DNA of 64,000 nt from Salminus brasiliensis (Eukaryota > Chordata > Actinopteri > Characiformes > Bryconidae). Where the stretch lies: assembly GCF_030463535.1 (NCBI RefSeq), contig NC_132899.1, positions 16,470,490 through 16,534,489 of the forward strand. Direction: 5' to 3'. Below, one piece after another: positions 48,101-61,984 of the stretch (positions are counted from its first letter, which is position 1; the number at the start of each line of letters is the position of its first letter). A program made the position numbers and the translations under genes. Under the pieces are notes generated by a model. The model was not told the DNA's origin and did no database searches. It worked only from the letters and a program-made list of their open reading frames with translations.

Positions 48101-51100
48101 GCAGGTGTTTGAGCACCGGACGGAGCCCATCATTTTGATTCTAGCTGACCACACACTCCTGTGCTCTATATTCCCCCTGGGCTGCTGATTCTGTGCTTCT
48201 ACACTAAAAAAAACTGCCATCCTGACTAACACTCCATCTGCGCCAGGCCCCAGAGCCACTCACATACTGCAAAATAAATGCTCAGCTTCATTTCACAGTT
48301 TATCTTACAGGGCATTAGCGAAATGTTTGGGTCCACATTCTCCTGTGGTCTGTACTGTTTCAAGTTGAAGCCCATTCAGTTTCCCCAGCTTATCGCTCCT
48401 CAGACAGAAGTCCACTTGAAGTCCCACAGGGAAAGGACTGCTTGTATTTTTGGCAGCCAGACAACTTTTGTCTATATTATTTCCTGTGTTATTGTAGAAG
48501 TGAGCAAACCCAGTGATCCCTCTCATAATAAAGAGCCATTATCTCCTGCACTGTGACCAAAACCTAATAACAAACTGGTTGAGGCTTTTTATATTTTACT
48601 TCATGCCTTCCTTGTTGCACCAAAGTCTGCCAGTTTTTATTTATTTAAAGAGAAACGGGCTGAGATGACGGCCCTGGTCTTTATTATTGTGTGTAGTGCA
48701 ACCAGACATAAAACGTAGAACGGAAATCTTGTGGAAGCAGTGTTTCCACAGCAGCATTAGAATGCTTTGTGTTATTGTGGGTTTGCTGTGTGTGTGATAG
48801 AGAAAGAAAGAGAGAGAGTCTTTAGGTATGGTCTTAATTTTGCACCGTCATTTTTTTCTCTCTCTCTCAAGCTTCTGTTTTTCCCACTCTGTGACGTCAG
48901 AACATGCCCTTCATTTCTCCTTTGCTAGATCTGCTGGAGTTCTTTGACTCTCCATGGGGCTCCTGAGTGGCACATCCATAAAAACACTGTCTATAAAACA
49001 GCGATGCCCTGAATATAGCTACAGCTTGGGCCATATCAGATGAGAGTTCAGTAAGAAAGCTAAGCCCAGTGTCCTGGTTTTCACTCGTCCTAATGATACA
49101 CTGATACCGATCAGGTCAGGCTTTCGCAAAGTTAAATAATTAGTTGATTGGTTTCTAAGTTTTCAGCAAGCAGTGCTGCGTGGTTTCGAGTTAATAGTGA
49201 TGATACAACATAAAAGCTAATATTTAAAGGTGAGGCTGTGTGGTTGCTAAAGCAAAGTGGGTAACACTGCTTTACTCCATGTGACTGACTGGTCAAGAAC
49301 ACCATACTATACCAATAAGAGGATTTGGGCAAGGCTCCTAATGCTACATTACTTGCCTTACTTCTGAGGTCTGCTTTTTTGCTCAGATAATTCACATCCA
49401 TGTTTATACTTTAGGGTCAATGGACCCATTGTCTGACAATGATATTTACTACTTAAATGTAATTGTTACACTTGAAAGTACACATAGGTATTATATTTGT
49501 ATTCTATTTGAAAAATGTATTTAACTGTTCTTACATACACTTGGCTGTTATAAACATTCCCAGTGGACTACACATATAAACATGCATAAGCATATTTCTT
49601 TTCTTAATGAAATGAAAATGAAAAAACAAATATTGTATTTGATGATCATAAATGAGAATGACTTAAACCGACATTCAAGTTTAAACTATACTAAAAATAT
49701 ATGTATATGGAAATGACTTAGTTTAATCGTAGTAATCACTTCGTTTAATGCCTTTTTTAAAAGTATTGCCAGGGCAAAAGATTAGATATAAGTGTGTCAA
49801 ACATACTTAATCTTTTCTGTATACTTATACATATTTGTATACTTGTCAATATAAGCCAAGTATACCTAAGAATAATTTGGGTTGTAAAATATTTAATCAG
49901 TACATTAAAAAGTAAATTGAAAGCATACTTACCTGTATAAAATAAGTATAAAATAAGTACACTTTACTATAAAGTAAGTATACTAATAAACTGATGAAGT
50001 TATTTACAGCTGTCTGACCACCATGGCAGAGAAGCCCATTATGCTTGTAATGTCCATTATGCTTGTCATCTGCATTATTGCCACTGTACAAAAGCAAATG
50101 TGTCATTAAAAAAAAAGTCAGAGTCTGTCTTCAATGCACACATTTAAACCAAGCAATTAATGACGTCACCTACATGCAGCCTTGGAGGAAGCTTAGGGCG
50201 TCATTGAGGCTAAAGATGATGTGCTCTGAATAGCTTGTCAGCTGTTCATGATTAAGGCGAGTAGGCGACAAAAGGCCAAATGCATTTATGAAGTTATTAC
50301 TGCCTCTAATTTCAGGTTATCCCCTGCTGCCATGCTGCAGACACTGGATGCTGACAGAAATATTTGTTGCATAAAAAATAGCATGTTTTCAGTCTGATTT
50401 AGGTTACATTGCCACAAAATGCTTATGTATCCAATCTAGAACCACATTCAAGGTTGTTTAAATCTGATTTTAAAAGAGTCGTATTTTTGTATTTACACAA
50501 TTCGGACAGGGTTGTGGTAAAAGCATACAAAATGAATTTGTGAACCTCAGATGTGCAGTGTAAACAGAGTCTGAATGTTCAGTTCAAGCAGCAGGTTCAA
50601 GCAGAAAAAGAGCTAGAGAGTTTGCCTGTACTTTGACGTTGTTTCAGTAACATCACAATAAGTCCCTTTTTGCAGCCTGGGAATATTGTGTACACTGGCA
50701 AGCACCAGCGCATGCAAATTAAAAACAGATTCTGGTAGAATGGCAGGGTTTGTAAACTAATTGTGGAGCTTTCTGGGAACAGCAATACTGCTGCTCTGGA
50801 AGCATGAGTTTCCACTCTCTGGAACTGGTGTACACAAGGCCAGTTACAGACCAGTAATTGCTGCTACCAAAGCTTCCTTTCACTGACAGAGTGCAATTAT
50901 ATTAATTACATCTTGGGTGAAATTAAAGGAATAGCATCTTGACTGATTGGATCTTAGCCAATATGCGCACATCCATAATGGAATGGAATGTCTGTTTCTG
51001 GCATCAGGCTGTTTCATTTCCCCCAGATTCCTCAAAGCAGCAAATGCAAACAGAGCCACTGACCAAGCTACAGCCTTAAGGGACCTTTCTTTGTTCGTTC

Positions 51101-51370
51101 AGCCTCCTGCCCTGATTTGATGCTACACATGCGCTTATAATTGCCAGAATGAAATGTTGTGGATTTGGAGCATTGGTTCAGGCTGTTTAGTTCTTTCATC
51201 ATTATGATATGTGGTCACAAGTGTCTCAGCGTGTTCTGGTGAAGATCACTTCAGGCAGAGAGGGATTTGCTGTGATGCATAATGACGTGATGCTCTTTTA
51301 GGGCTTTGTGCTAGTAACAACTTAACGGCCTTGGACTAATAAAATGCAGTAAACAGTGTACAACATGAAG
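48096..51370. other. Unannotated sequence
   Basis: The segment 48105-48560 has balanced composition and no repeat signature. It could be a conserved non-coding element, but nothing in it reads as an exon with splice sites. The rest is AT-rich. Confidence 0.4.
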
Positions 51371-51540
51371 ATTCGCTCCCAGTCCTGGAGGGCCATGGTC
51401 CAGCACAGTTTAGTGGTCTCCCTGCTCAAACACACCTGGTCCAAATTATCTGTGAATTGTCAGGTTCAGTAAGTGTTGTTAAGCAGTGAAGTCTCAAAAA
51501 CATGCTGGAATACAGCCCTCCAGTGCTGGTCGGATTGGTA
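51371..51540. repeat. Dispersed repeat, third copy of the CTCCAG family
   Basis: CCCAGTCCTGGAGGGCCATG, GGTCTCCCTGCTCAAACACA, CCTGGTCCAAATTATCTG and CAGCCCTCCAGTGCTGGTC follow the otophysan repeat layout. Confidence 0.6.
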
Positions 51541-52599
51541 GGTGGTGGCTGGTCTGACGCAGGTAGAAAGGACCTCAGCGGGTTTCAGCAGGTCGGACTG
51601 GGTGACCATTTACTCGGAGAAGGTAAAGAGACAGAGTTAGTTCTGAATGGATTTAGAGAGCAGAGAATATTGAGCAGTATCAGAGTGTGTCTGACGACTC
51701 CGGTGGGTCTGACTATAACAGCCTAACTAAAAGAAGAGAACCAGAAGATAACACAGACAAGGGAGCACCCCAGCTCCAGCATCTCAGTATACTACCTGTG
51801 TCTGTGAACCCCTGGACCTACAACCTTTATCTAAGGGGAAACATTAATTACCAAAACCTAAACTTTACAGATGAGTTTTCAACTTTCAATTCTTTATTTG
51901 CAACAGCAAGTGAAATACTGAAACAGGCACTTTTTGTTAACATTAACCTTAAAAGCATTATATCAGGACCACCTATGAATCTTCCTTAAATCTGATCTAG
52001 TTATTTGGCTGTCCACATGCCTCTGAAGACATCAGATCTGTGTCGATTTAGGCAAAACATATCAGATTAGGTGTCACTTCAGCTCTGTAATGTGAATATA
52101 TACATTAGCTTTAGTAATTCAGATTCAGTCTAATAGTAAAAAATTATCTTTATCAAAGACACACAAACACACATTCACATTAAAAATGTTGGTCACAGAA
52201 ATGTTGATGACAGGTGCTGTGGGTTAGGCCCTGTGAGGCCTGCCTGGAGAGAGTTTTTATTGCATTGTGCCGCTCCTGTGTGACTCGTGCTGTGAGTAGT
52301 CACGTGCCTCAGCCGTGACTGCCACTCCGAGCAGTGCTTACATAAGTGAGAGTGGAGCATGAAGAGGGCTGAATAGCACTGGGTCAGGGCAAAGCCTCTG
52401 AATGTGTGTGCTTAGGACAAGGCCATTGCCACTGGCTGCCTGACATCATTTTAAGGCAGATAAGGAAGATTTAAGGAAGATATTCCCACTTAGGAGTCAC
52501 CGACCTGGAGACATTCCAGGCACATGGTGCATACACACACACTTGTTTATTTTATGTTTGTTTTATTTTACACAAAATCAGGATGTGAGGTTTAAAAGT
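51541..52599. other. Unannotated sequence, GC-richer core at 52200-52530
   Basis: There is no exon. The stretch 52200-52530 has higher GC than its neighbours, with a CACGTG E-box at 52299-52304 and no repeat signature I recognise. Confidence 0.4.
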
Positions 52600-52915
52600 A
52601 TTGACAAAAGTATTGGGACACAATTATTAAATTCAAGGGCTTCATTCAGTTCCATTGCCACAGGTGTATAAAATCAAGCACCTAGCCATGCAGTCTGCCT
52701 TTACGTACATTAGTAAAAGAATGGGTGGTTCTAAAGAGTTCACTGAATTCCAGGGTGGTACTGTGAGAGGATGCCACTATTGCAGCAAGTCAGTTTGTGA
52801 AATCTCTTCCTTCTTAGATATTCCAGCTGTAAGTGGTTTTACTGAAAAGCGTTTAGGAATCAGAGTAACCATGTAAAGTTACAGAGTGGGTCCCCGAGTG
52901 CTGAGTACACATACT
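52600..52915 (+). mobile_element. Tc1-like transposon 5' fragment
   Basis: After an AAAAGTATTGGGACACAATT terminus, the frame at 52655-52876 carries KRMGGSKEFTEFQGGTVRG, then a CSKSVCEISSFLDIP stretch. This is the start and first helix-turn-helix of a Tc1-like transposase. Catalytic parts are missing. Confidence 0.75.
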
Positions 52916-53239
52916 GAAAAAAACGTTGCTTCCTGATGTGCACATCACCTGCACCTTAGATACAGGTGCACCCTAGACCCTCAAGCTATGTTTATATACT
53001 TATTTATATTTATATTTATATACTGGCATTGTTTTTATAGCAGGTAGCATAACATGCTAATTCAGCCTGGTAGTGTGGACAATGTACATGTAAATGCTTT
53101 TGGGCAATATGACTTTTCCTTTCTAATCTGCCACAGTCGCAAAATGCATGGCTATGCTTGGGGCAGGCGGTGGAGTGCCAGTAAATGTAGCAGTTACCAC
53201 ACCCTTTTTTTTCTGACAAGAAGCACCCAAAAGCCTGTT

Positions 53240-53350
53240 TTTTACTAACTGTTGGCTCCATCATCAGAAGATGCAAGTTCAATGCTTGTTCGATGCCACA
53301 GCCATGCATGGGCAGGGGTCCAGGAGAGTGTAATAGGCCTTGCTCTCATC
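53240..53350. repeat. SINE-like fragment
   Basis: CATCATCAGAAGATGCAAGT, ATGCATGGGCAGGGGTCCAG and TAATAGGCCTTGCTCTC follow a common fish repeat that carries a tRNA-like head. Confidence 0.45.
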
Positions 53351-56300
53351 ACATCACTCAGCACAATACTACCTAATGTAGCATCCTTTAGCTGATGTAA
53401 CAGAATTGGCAGCATGTGTCCTTCTCTAAACGGGCTCAGCTCTCCAAAAACAGCCCATTATAGGTTAGTCCTGATTTCCCCTTGTTTTCCTACATACCTA
53501 ACACACATTTGACTTGTAATGTACAACACACACACACACGGCCCTCATCCCCTTAGATGAAAATAGCTTTCTTTATAAAATCTCTCTTAAATCAGTGCAT
53601 TTAGGCGTCCCCCCTTTCACTGCATGTCATGAATTGATGCATGTCATGAACAGTTAGCCTTGATTGCATTTCTGCTAGGGTTTTTTTTTTATGTCCCAGA
53701 GTAATGCCATATATTTAATGCTTGTGCATTAAGGGTTATAGGCCTGTCTGCAGCAGCCTGGATATTAGATGAAATGAGAATGCTGATCACTCAGTGCTCT
53801 CCCTCACAGCCTCTGTTTCTTATTGGCCGGCGCGTCCCAACTAAAGGGAGTCACTTGAGGGTCATAAAGCTTTCGTTCTGACATAGGACGAAGGTTATCT
53901 GAACAAATAAACACACCTCTTGGGTTGCCAAGCAGTAAGTGCTACCTTATGCTAAAGGGTATGTGAGAAACCTGTCAGTAGGAGTCTCGTTTGGAGCAGC
54001 CTTACACGAAACGCAGAAGGGAGTGAGGAAAAAAAAATTCTTTCAACTGGAAAGAATGACGACATTAAGAAAGAATTTCCCTAACATTTCCTCAACTCTG
54101 AGGCAAAGTGTGGTCTTCTGTGAAGCACTGGTGAATCTGTTGGTTTAAGATTGCAGGCAGGACACATGCTTGTTTTTATCCTCCTGAGCGAAAGCATTGG
54201 CTAAATGGTTGATAAGAATTAGTCAACCTTGTAGTAACTCGCATATAGAAGGGGCTCACTCTTCTCTCTCATCTCTCTCTTGTGGATGTGTCTGTGAATA
54301 CGACTTAAGTGGTTCCTGGCGCAGATGCGGCACAGTCCTACTTTGTCAGCTGCGGGGCTGTTCTTGATGAGCAAATTTAATCTGATACAGAAACACAGCG
54401 ACCAGGGCACACAGCTGCCGCTCCCTGAAGTGCAATGCTTCATCTCAACTGTTCTGGGACAGCACACATCTCTGTACATCTGGGAATGTGTGCAGAGGTC
54501 AGTGAAGGAAACCCTAAAAGCTTGAGCTCAAGTAAAAGTATTGTGACTTTAGTAATGACCCAAGCAGTAGTGAAAGTGGTGGGTGGATGATTACAGCACA
54601 TTTACTCAGTTACTCCGTTTAACCCCTTAACAGGCATTGTAAATACATAGTAGACCTTTTTTCTTGAGATATGAGTAGTACTTCTCATTCTTTCTGCCAT
54701 AGCCATCACAGCTGAGGCTTACTGAAAAAGATTGTGCGTTGAATAGCTACAGCTACAGCTATGAACATTACATTTTACATTAGGCTGTAACTCAAGGGAT
54801 GAACATATGTGCCCATGTTCGGTTTAGCACCATAAACTTGATTATCTTCTAATTTTATAGTATTATAGTGATTGTTTTGTAATACCTGTTAGTTAAAGTC
54901 TAGAATTAGTTGAAGTCTAGAATGACCTTAACTGGACGAGTCAACTGGCTGGTTGACTTGTGCAACCACTTTCTCAGTTGTTTATTAATTACAATCTGTT
55001 TGAAATGTATCAGTTGAATGGGTGGATTTTATGTCTCCCTTGTGAATAAATGGAAGCACATGATGCCAAATTTTGTGTAAATAGCTGAAGTAGAACCGTG
55101 TAAAAAGATTACATTTCTTACTGATATATATTCAGTAGAACTGAAAAAAAAGGAAAAATGCATGTATGTAAGGAGAGAGTCAGGAGATGGAGCCATTCCA
55201 GCCTCCAGAGTGAGTAAGTATGAGGAGAACGGGAGAAATCTCAGTGTACCTAAATGACGCAAGCACCTTGCTCCAGATTTCTCAACAGTAATAAATGCTT
55301 TCTCTCTGTCTCTTTAATCTCTGCTGTCTCTCTCTTTCTCATACACACACCCATGCATATTACACATACATCCGTCGTGGCCTTTTGAGAGAACACCATT
55401 GTTGTTGAGGAGAATTCCTGCAGGGATGTTGAATTGGGGTCATACATCCAGAAAAAAAAGCACCAAGCAGATGTTTCAGTCTTTGAGCCTTGGGATGTCA
55501 CTTAAAGTTCTCCACTGCAGAACATGATGTGTGAAGCTCGAAGCACTGAGGTATTTTAATGTTCTCGCCCATGGCTTGCTCAGTAGGGGCTCGAACCCAG
55601 ATCTTTGTAAATCTGCTTTGTGCTAGCGGCTGACTTGATGTGACAGCCCTCAGATACAAAATGAGAGGCATTAGATGCTGCTTTAGTTTATTAAAGGAGT
55701 AGTACAGTGAAATATTACAGATGTAGCACATGCTGATTATCTTAAGCTTTACTGTGGAAGTATTTGCTGGATTTTGGCCTGTTAAACACACAGTATGCAG
55801 TTTACAGTGTACTGATTGGATGATGCTTTATTTTCATTTTTAGGATCAAGGCTTTGTTTTCCAGGTTTGAATTAAGCCCTTGTCTTGGACTAATTTGCAA
55901 CGTCAGTGGTTAATTACCATTATTTTTAGCCTAGGCCTAAGAGTAATATAGGACTGACCCCATGTGCCAGTCTAAAATTCCTCCACTTCTTTAAGGTACC
56001 ACCAGGGGGAGTGAATGTTAAATTACTGGAACACTGGACACTGCTGTAGTTTAGAGACGAGCCACAGCCATGCCAGACAGAATCAGTGCTTTCATAATGG
56101 AAAGGGAGAAATAGGATTTACCACTTGCACTGCTAATTTACATGTAAAGAGTGACCTAAGATAAGGATGGGAATTGTTATGGGCAGTAATTCAGGAATAG
56201 CCAGAGCATGATACATTAAATTATTTTTTTTGTGTTTGTGAGCACTGGGCAGTACAGAGCAATGCATGAGGCTTGTTCTCCGTTATACATTCTTGGCCCC

Positions 56301-59300
56301 TCTATAATTTGCACTAAACAAGCAAGAAGAAGCAGGCAGTGTACTATTATTCTGGTAGTTAAACCTTGGATATTGGCTTATATATATATAGACTTTTCCA
56401 ATAAGACAAGTGCCTCCTATAAAACACTGAAGACCAGAGTCACGCTGTATGTGGTTCAGAATAAGCCACATCCATGTCCCAAGAAGAACAGGGGGTTGTT
56501 GGCCCAGTGGCAGTGTGATTGAGCTGTGGGTGCTGAGTATATAGGAACAGGCCCAAGAGCGTGCTGGCCAGTGCTGTGGTGGGCACATTACAGCTGGTTG
56601 ATTGTGCTGACCTTGCCTGGATAAAGGAAACATATGTGAAATTTGCCACAGGGCAAATTATGAGATGCTGAATGAGTAAAGTGAATGTATGTTCATCAAG
56701 CGACCTGTATATGAAGACTGGCTACATGATTCATTTGAGAAAGAGAATCCATTTCTTGAATGTAATCCCCCCCAAACACACACACACACATGCAATGCCC
56801 CCGACACTAGTGAGGGCAAACCAATACACACCTTCTTCAAAGTGTGCACAGTCAATCCCCAGTGTGGTTCTACAGTGATGAAGTTGAGATATGTAGTGAT
56901 GTAGTTCTGTGAAGTGAGCTTTGAGGAGAGTGGGTCTGGGTCGCCAGCGAAACACTGATGAAGGGAGGTGCCTACCTGGGTGATTAGAATATGGGTGCTA
57001 TGTGTAACCCCAAGTATTAGGTGCAGGATCTTGTCATCTTTTTCTGTAGTATTTCACAAAATAAATAAATAAATGTGCATTCAAAAGTAGTGGCAGACAA
57101 ACTGACAAATTATTATAAATAGATTATTTTATCTTCTTATCATGAAATTCCATATATATATATATATATAAATATTACGAATATGACATGATTCTAAACT
57201 TTTTGTCAATAGTGTGTGTGGGTTTTCTGAAGTCCAGCAGAAATAATGGACATGGTTGAGTGAGTATTTCGGGTTGTGGGGTCACGTCACCTCTCCTCCA
57301 CAAATCTCCCATACTTCTGTGTTTGTTTAACCTTGTGCGTCAGCGACTCTGAGGGTGGGTGTTGCTTGTAATGCATGCCTGTGCACAATGGTCAGCAACT
57401 GAATGACACAACATTTCAAAATGCCAAGAGGACACAAGGTCCCCCACTCTCGTGTGTGTTTGTGTTATGCAAGTCGTGCATGTTCTTCTTACATGTACTA
57501 CTTACAATATAGAAGACCAACTGAACAGCAAATTGTCTGCAAGTGTGTGTTTGTTGTTTTTGGTAAAAGGTGGTTTTGAGCTTCTTTTACTAAAATGAAA
57601 GCACCAACCAAGTTTGTACCACTTTTCGTAGTATTGTGTATGTGTGTGGGTGTGTGTTCCTAGGCTACTGACACAGTGCCATAGGCTACTCATATGCAGT
57701 GGGCAGGACATGCTGTAAATGTTTCAAGAGTTCAACATAAAAACCCTGATAGGCTAAAAGGCAGTTTACCTAGATTTGTTGTCAAATAAATAATAAATAA
57801 AATAAATGAATTAATGTTAACCAGGTGTTTCATATCAAGCCATTTCTAACTTGTTTGTGCAGTGCAGTGTACACTGTCCTTCTCTATTTTACTGAAGACG
57901 GTCTGGTTAAAGGCTTCCTGGATTCTACTCTATCATCAAACATTATTATGAGTAACTGTGTCCATGCCAAAGCTCTGCAAGCATCATACCACCTATTAGG
58001 GGAGTGGCAGTACCATTTCTAGTGCCACAGTTATTATCTACCACATTGGAGATGCACAGCAGAAAAGAAACCTGAAAACACTCTGAGTAGTAAAAATAGA
58101 AACTGCTGCCAAAGATCCTTACCCCACAAACCCCCCCAAAAAAAGAATGACCCTCAGAATACTTAGCATCATCCATGCAGGCCGAATATTTTATCAACGT
58201 TCTTTACGTCAGGCGAGAGTCACCTTTGATCCAGAATGGTTTATGTAACTAGCATGACATCATGCACCTCTGCCCTCAGTTCCCTGGAATCAATAGGTGT
58301 GAGTAGAGAAGTGTTTGTGTTCATATGTGTGTGTTTTGTTCTGAAATATCATTTCCTGTACCTTGGTGATTCCTGACGACAAATCTTACACATATCCTGC
58401 TGAGATGACAAATATTATATGAGCAGTGTAATTACCCTGCTGAATAGTGTCTCCAAGAGAGTTGATTCAACAATTAACTCCCTTCTAGGTATTGCTGAAG
58501 AGAGGCTTCTTTACGGCCTTGCACAAATCATACACACATAAAAGTGGGAGCCTATTTTAAAATGAGACCGTCCACTCAAGCAATACAGCAACTGCTGTAA
58601 CTCCGACCAGCCCATGGTGAAGGTGCCCGTCTGAGGTGTTGGTTAAATGCCAGGTTAAATGCGGATATTCATCTGGCTAAAGGTAGGTTAGAGTCTGTAT
58701 AAATACATTACTGTTCCTGGAAATGTAATCTTCTATTCTTTACATAAAAAACAAACAAAAAAACAAATCAGTGTAACCAAACAGGTGCACAACACAAATA
58801 CTGCAACACTTCATCATCTGTTTTCTGATTTTTGATTTCTGTGAGTTAAAGGTTCCCTAGAATGGGCAACTGCATTTAATCTTTGGCTTAGTTGAATAAT
58901 GAGAGTTCAGTACATGGAAGTGACATACTCAAATTGTCTCTTCACTAGAAAGAAACCCAGCAGAATCAAAGCAGGGCCAGTTCTAAAACCTCAAAGTGGA
59001 AACATAACAATCATTACTCATTATATTTATGGACCCAAAACCTAGTAAAAGGCTTTCAAGGCTAAACTGAGGGTTGCTTCTGGAGTAGTGAGGCTAAAAA
59101 GGTTAGACTGACTGGAGAGATGAGACAGGCTGACCAGAACTGTCCACTGGGATGCAGGAAAGCCAAGGGACTGCCACACATGCCTCATGGTGTGGGAACG
59201 CTAATGGGAAGTGCAGGTGCTAGGCAGGTTTTGAGCTAAAAGCTAACCCAGAGAGCTGACTGTCTCTTCCTCTAGCAAAGCGCCCCCCACATTGATAGAA

Positions 59301-60179
59301 CAGATAGAGAACACCCGTACTATTTGGTGAGTACCAGTACTATTGGAAATATTTAAAAAAATTATTACAAAATGATGATAAAGTGTTATGGTTTTGTAAA
59401 TTATTATTAATACAACTCAACCATAAAAGAAATAACAGTGTGTTTTATTTTTAGACTAAATAACAGGGTTGTAAATAGGCCTGTAAAACCTCAACCAGCA
59501 TGTCTTATATAATCGTACATAATCATAATATTGATATTTTATACGTGTTGTTTTTATTTATTTTTATTAAAATTTCAACTCCTTTTCCGCAGTATTTATC
59601 GCATACCTAAAATATTACAATGTGCAAGGCAAGGCAAAATCGCTATATCTTAAATCCCTGGTGCATGTACAGTGCGGGTCTTAAGAGGCATTATGAAAAT
59701 TATGTCTGGTCCAAATAACATCGTAACAAACAAAGGGCTGGACAGAATGCATGCTGGCACTTTTTATTTACCTGTGCAGATGTGGACGGCTAATGGCCTC
59801 ATCTGGACTTCAGATGAAAAGGCTGATGTACGTTATAATGAAAAACAATAATAACCCACAAAGATGAACTTCGTAATCCTCTTAAAGATCTCCCAATTGC
59901 AGAGGTCTGGGCTTTGGTTATGTCTCATTTTTCATAATGCCACTAGGGTGGACGCAGTCTGCCAGGCTCCCGGTCATCAGTCGTGACTCCGGCTGGCCCA
60001 GGTGCTCTGTTTTCCCCTCCTGGGAAGATAATCACTAAAAATACATCAGCCCTAAGCTGCTTAAGGCGAGCAGGAAGGAGCTCACAGCAGCGGCTCAGGA
60101 CTGCTTCGGCAACAAACGCAGCAGCCCTTCCCATCCCAGGAGCACTTTAATCTGCTACCTGTGGCTCAGCTGTCCTCAG
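53351..60179. other. Gene-poor stretch
   Basis: There are short microsatellites ((CA)n near 53528 and 56779, (TA)n at 57153-57170) and AT-rich unique sequence. I found no exon. A GGGCTCGAACCC block near 55589 looks like a tRNA B box but has no matching A box. Confidence 0.5.
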
Positions 60180-60266
60180 ACTTTATGGTCCCATCATTGG
60201 GCGATCAAACCATTTTTGAGCTGGACCTGTATGGTGTCTTCTCTGTCTACACTGAATAGCCTGCAG

Positions 60267-60534
60267 TGCTGGATCGAAGTCGTCACCATGCCCAACCTGC
60301 CCAACCTCAACAGCCTGGGCAAGCTGTGTGGCTCCGGACGCAGCGATGACTCCATCATCCAGGACCGAGCAAGGCACAAGAACTCTGTGCGCCGCATGTC
60401 CATCATCGAGGATGGAAACATAGCTGAGGTGCTGTACCTCATCCCCAAGCAGTCCATGATGGAGCAGCTGCCCTTCCTCAACCCCAATGAGTATGTTATC
60501 CTGGAGAAGATGGCACCTCCAGCCATGGGACCCG
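60267..60534 (+). CDS. First coding exon of an unrecognised gene (partial)
   Basis: A CCTGCAG acceptor precedes 60267 and a strong donor CCCG|GTAAGG follows 60534. The ATG at 60288 has an A at -3 (GTCACCATGC). The 82 complete codons begin MPNLPNLNSLGKLCGSG and continue through a basic RHKNSVRRMSIIEDG (an RRxS kinase-type site) into AEVLYLIPKQSMMEQLPFLN, ending in a Pro/Met-rich segment. Codon use is GC-rich at third positions, unlike the surrounding DNA. No transmembrane or signal segment is seen. I cannot name the family. Remaining exons are outside the window. An alternative acceptor CCTCAG at 60179 is also in frame. Confidence 0.7.
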
Positions 60535-61555
60535 GTAAGGGAGTGTAGAAATCACAGTGGCATAAAGTGTCTCAGATAGAAAAAAGTCAGCGTGAATTAG
60601 AACTGCTATGATTACTTGATTAAACCTGATTAAAGTTGATTAAAATCAGTTCCTTGATTTTTATTTAATTTTTTTGAATACTTTTAATCAATATTTAAAA
60701 CAATTAAACAGTGTTTTTGAACAATGTCTTGGCCATTCTGAGCATGGCTTGTGTAATCCTTTTTTAAAAACTTAGGATTTCTCAGGTAGACTTTTAAAAT
60801 ATTCAGCAGATTACAATATTGATATCGTCAATAAGGACAGCCTTCTTTTAAATGTGCTGCCATTGATATCACAGTTTTTGTGTGATTAGTTGAGTTTATA
60901 TCCCTGCAGGCATTTGCATATGGTCTAGACAGAATTACATTTCCAGTGCTTTTGAAATTTTATACCCACATCATCCTCCAGAGTCTCTTTTCATGCTGAA
61001 TATAGAGTTCTTGGTCTTCTTTTGTTATCATATCCCATATACTGCAGATTGAGAGATTGCACTCCATCTTAATGTTTTGAAAGCATAGCATATAAGAAGT
61101 TGCAAATTGAGTCTTGTAGAGTGAGAGACAATCTGTGTAAAATGTCTTATGATTTTTGAAACCTAGTTTCCCTGCAAAAGTTTGGAATAAACAGGACTGC
61201 AGAGAGTAAGGGAGGCATATGCTCCAACTGTCAACACTGGATGAAGCAGCAGTCAGTGTTTGTGTGAGACATGCAGTGTGTGCTTTGGAGCTGGAGGCAG
61301 CTCTCTCCTGCTGGCCTTCTGGCAGGCTTATGGCTGCTGTGGTGGCCACTTTCTAGAACAAATCTGTTGATTAATCTGCTGCGGTCAGAGAGGCAGTGCC
61401 ACTTCTTCAGAATCCCTTATCCCTACTACCATTAAAGCACCTCATTGTTAAGATGTTGCTACTTTCTGTGGTGTATTGAAACTAATAACCATGTGATTCA
61501 AAGCGGAATAGCTGAGAAGATTTGAGATGTTTGAGATACCTCTTTTAAAAACAGA
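60535..61555 (+). other. Start of the intron after the unrecognised exon
   Basis: AT-rich, with no exon seen. Confidence 0.5.
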
Positions 61556-61650
61556 ACATTCATTTATTCATTCATTCATCTTCTTATCCAATTCTTCCTG
61601 TTCAGGGTTGCACTGGGTTCGGAGCCTACCCAGAATCATTGGCTAACAGG
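61556..61650. repeat. Dispersed repeat fragment
   Basis: ATTCATTTATTCATTCATTC, CTTCCTGTTCAGGGTTGCAC and GGAGCCTACCCAGAATCATT match a common fish repeat head. Confidence 0.55.
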
Positions 61651-61984
61651 AAGTGAAAGTGTGTTAGACAAGACATTGTATAAGAAGTATCTGTGATAAA
61701 GAAGTGCGCATACAAATCTAGTAATAATCACTACATTCTGTATTGGGCCTCCAGTTTTCTGCCGCTGGGCTTCTTGCAGTTCCACACGTAAGATTCTAAC
61801 TAATGAATTCACTGCAGTTGCTCCCAAACTTCCGAACTCTCTAACACAATCTCATCAAGCTTGCTTATACCCATTTGTCCTTTAAAACTTAGCTAAAAAT
61901 CTTGATCTTGACTGAAAACTCTTCTTTTTAAGGCTGTGGTGTATTTCTTTTTTTTTTTTTAATAAACTGTCCTTCTGTATGGAA

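Noticed and set aside
48278-48556. 92-codon frame with balanced composition
   Set aside because: No splice sites in phase and no recognised homology. Kept only as a possible non-coding conserved segment.
55580-55640. tRNA-like B box
   Set aside because: No A box or acceptor-stem pairing at the right distance, so no tRNA gene is called.
60194-60526. 110-codon minus-strand frame at the 60 kb exon
   Set aside because: The opposite strand has better splice sites, start context and codon bias.
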